Part shown: positions 6,559 through 7,013 of the stretch, piece by piece
How positions within the stretch are numbered: the first letter of the stretch is position 1
How the letters are laid out: each line of letters starts with the position of its first letter
Assembly (NCBI GenBank): GCA_036556965.1
Contig: DATBIO010000049.1
Location: 1-7,013, forward strand
Source of the DNA: DATBIO01 sp036556965
GTDB lineage: Bacteria > Acidobacteriota > Vicinamibacteria > Fen-336
Direction: 5' to 3'
DNA length: 7,013 nucleotides
Made by a program: the position numbers and the translations under genes
The notes under the pieces: generated by a model
The model's input: the letters and a program-made list of their open reading frames with translations, nothing else
Databases searched by the model: none
What the model was told of the DNA's origin: nothing

Positions 6559-6571
6559 GAAGGCGTCCTAA
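6551..6571 (+). other. Candidate 6-codon mini-ORF linking ftsQ to ftsA
   Basis: An ATG at 6551, eight bases before the end of ftsQ, opens a six-codon frame (MDEKAS). Its TAA stop (6569-6571) shares a base with the ftsA ATG, forming TAATG. It contains the ftsA ribosome site. It could hand terminating ribosomes on to ftsA, but so short a frame can easily arise by chance. It is not proposed as a functional peptide. Confidence 0.2.
6557..6563 (+). promoter_or_regulatory. Ribosome binding site of ftsA
   Basis: GAGAAGG overlaps the ftsQ stop codon and lies seven bases before the ATG at 6571. It selects that ATG over the out-of-frame ATG at 6551. Confidence 0.65.
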
Positions 6572-7013
6572 TGGCTAAGAAGAAAGAACGCTACGTCGTC
6601 GGCCTGGACATAGGCACGCACAAGGTGTGCGCCATCGTCGCCGAGATGACCGACGACGGACGGCTCGACGTCATCGGCATCGGCCAGGCCGAGAGCAAGG
6701 GCCTGCGCAAGGGCGTGGTCATCAACCTGGAAGCGACCGTGGACTCCATCAAGAAGGTGGTGGAGGAGGCGGAGCTGATGGCGGGGGTCGAGATCGGCTC
6801 CGCCTACGTGGGCCTGGCGGGCACGCACATCCGCGGCTTCAACTCGCGGGGCGTCATCGCCATCTCCGGCCGCAACCGGACCATCGAGCGCGAGGACGTC
6901 CGCCGGGTGGTGGAGGCGGCCAAGGCCGTTTCCATCCCCGCCGACCGCGAGATCCTGCACGTCCTGCCCCAGGAGTTCGTGGTCGACGACCAGGACGGCA
7001 TCGGCGACCCCAC
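6571..7013 (+). CDS. ftsA: FtsA, actin-like cell division protein (N-terminal part, runs off window)
   Basis: Actin-family ATPase that tethers FtsZ filaments to the cytoplasmic membrane and recruits later divisome proteins. The frame from the ATG at 6571 stays open to the window end, giving 147 complete codons of a protein that is usually a little over 400 residues. The C-terminal membrane-targeting helix is therefore not visible. The first nucleotide-binding motif is VVGLDIGTHKVCAIVAE (9-25), with His17 where Thr, Ser or Ala is more usual. Then come IGIGQAESKGLRKGVVINLEAT, a highly conserved FtsA block, and AELMAGVEIGSAYVGLAGTHIRGFNS, which leads into the FtsA-specific 1C subdomain. VRRVVEAAKAVSIPADREILHVLPQEFVVDDQDGIGDP closes the visible part. 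FtsA is preferred over MreB or PilM because of the KGLRKG and HVLPQEF blocks and the position after ftsQ. ftsZ would be expected next downstream but is not in the window. Confidence 0.95.
   Translation, partial: MAKKKERYVVGLDIGTHKVCAIVAEMTDDGRLDVIGIGQAESKGLRKGVVINLEATVDSIKKVVEEAELMAGVEIGSAYVGLAGTHIRGFNSRGVIAISGRNRTIEREDVRRVVEAAKAVSIPADREILHVLPQEFVVDDQDGIGDP

Noticed and set aside
1..7013. A hidden mobile element, CRISPR array, RNA gene or unknown defence-type system
   Set aside because: Almost every base is covered by recognised division and wall-synthesis genes with intact frames; there is no room or repeat structure for such an element.

Overview
The window is a very GC-rich (about three quarters G+C by eye), densely packed stretch of a bacterial division and cell wall (dcw) cluster, all on the + strand. 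The order is mraY (3' half only) - murD - ftsW - murG - murC - ftsQ - ftsA (5' part only). Every gene is identified from family motifs visible in its translation, and none is broken. The motif set, mainly the MurG segment EPNARPGFTN, the FtsW segment and the FtsA N-terminus, recalls Acidobacteriota or a similar GC-rich Gram-negative lineage such as Rokubacteria/Methylomirabilota. That placement is from memory and is low confidence. The presence of FtsQ, FtsA and FtsW with a full Mur set is compatible with a walled, FtsZ-dividing bacterium.

Layout: 1-510 mraY C-terminal half; 511-570 a short gap with no promoter or terminator that I can see but with an 18-codon mini-ORF; 571-1974 murD; 1967-3058 ftsW; 3048-4127 murG; 4121-5491 murC; 5488-6558 ftsQ; 6559-6570 a 12-base gap, again crossed by a mini-ORF; 6571 to the window end, ftsA. 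Four of the six junctions are overlaps of 4 to 11 bases. With no gap longer than 60 bases, the genes are most simply read as one polycistronic, translationally coupled transcript whose promoter lies upstream of the window.

The genes act together in lipid II synthesis and division. MurC and MurD add L-Ala and D-Glu to UDP-MurNAc in the cytoplasm. MraY loads the finished pentapeptide precursor onto undecaprenyl phosphate, and MurG adds GlcNAc to make lipid II. FtsW is the SEDS glycan polymerase at the septum. FtsQ is the divisome scaffold, and FtsA anchors FtsZ to the membrane. The murB and ddl genes that often sit between murC and ftsQ are absent here: murC and ftsQ overlap by 4 bases.

I found no mobile element, CRISPR array, RNA gene or unknown system. 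The items worth a second look are small: the mini-ORFs at the two non-overlapping junctions, FtsQ extensions at both ends, and a few substitutions in conserved motifs.
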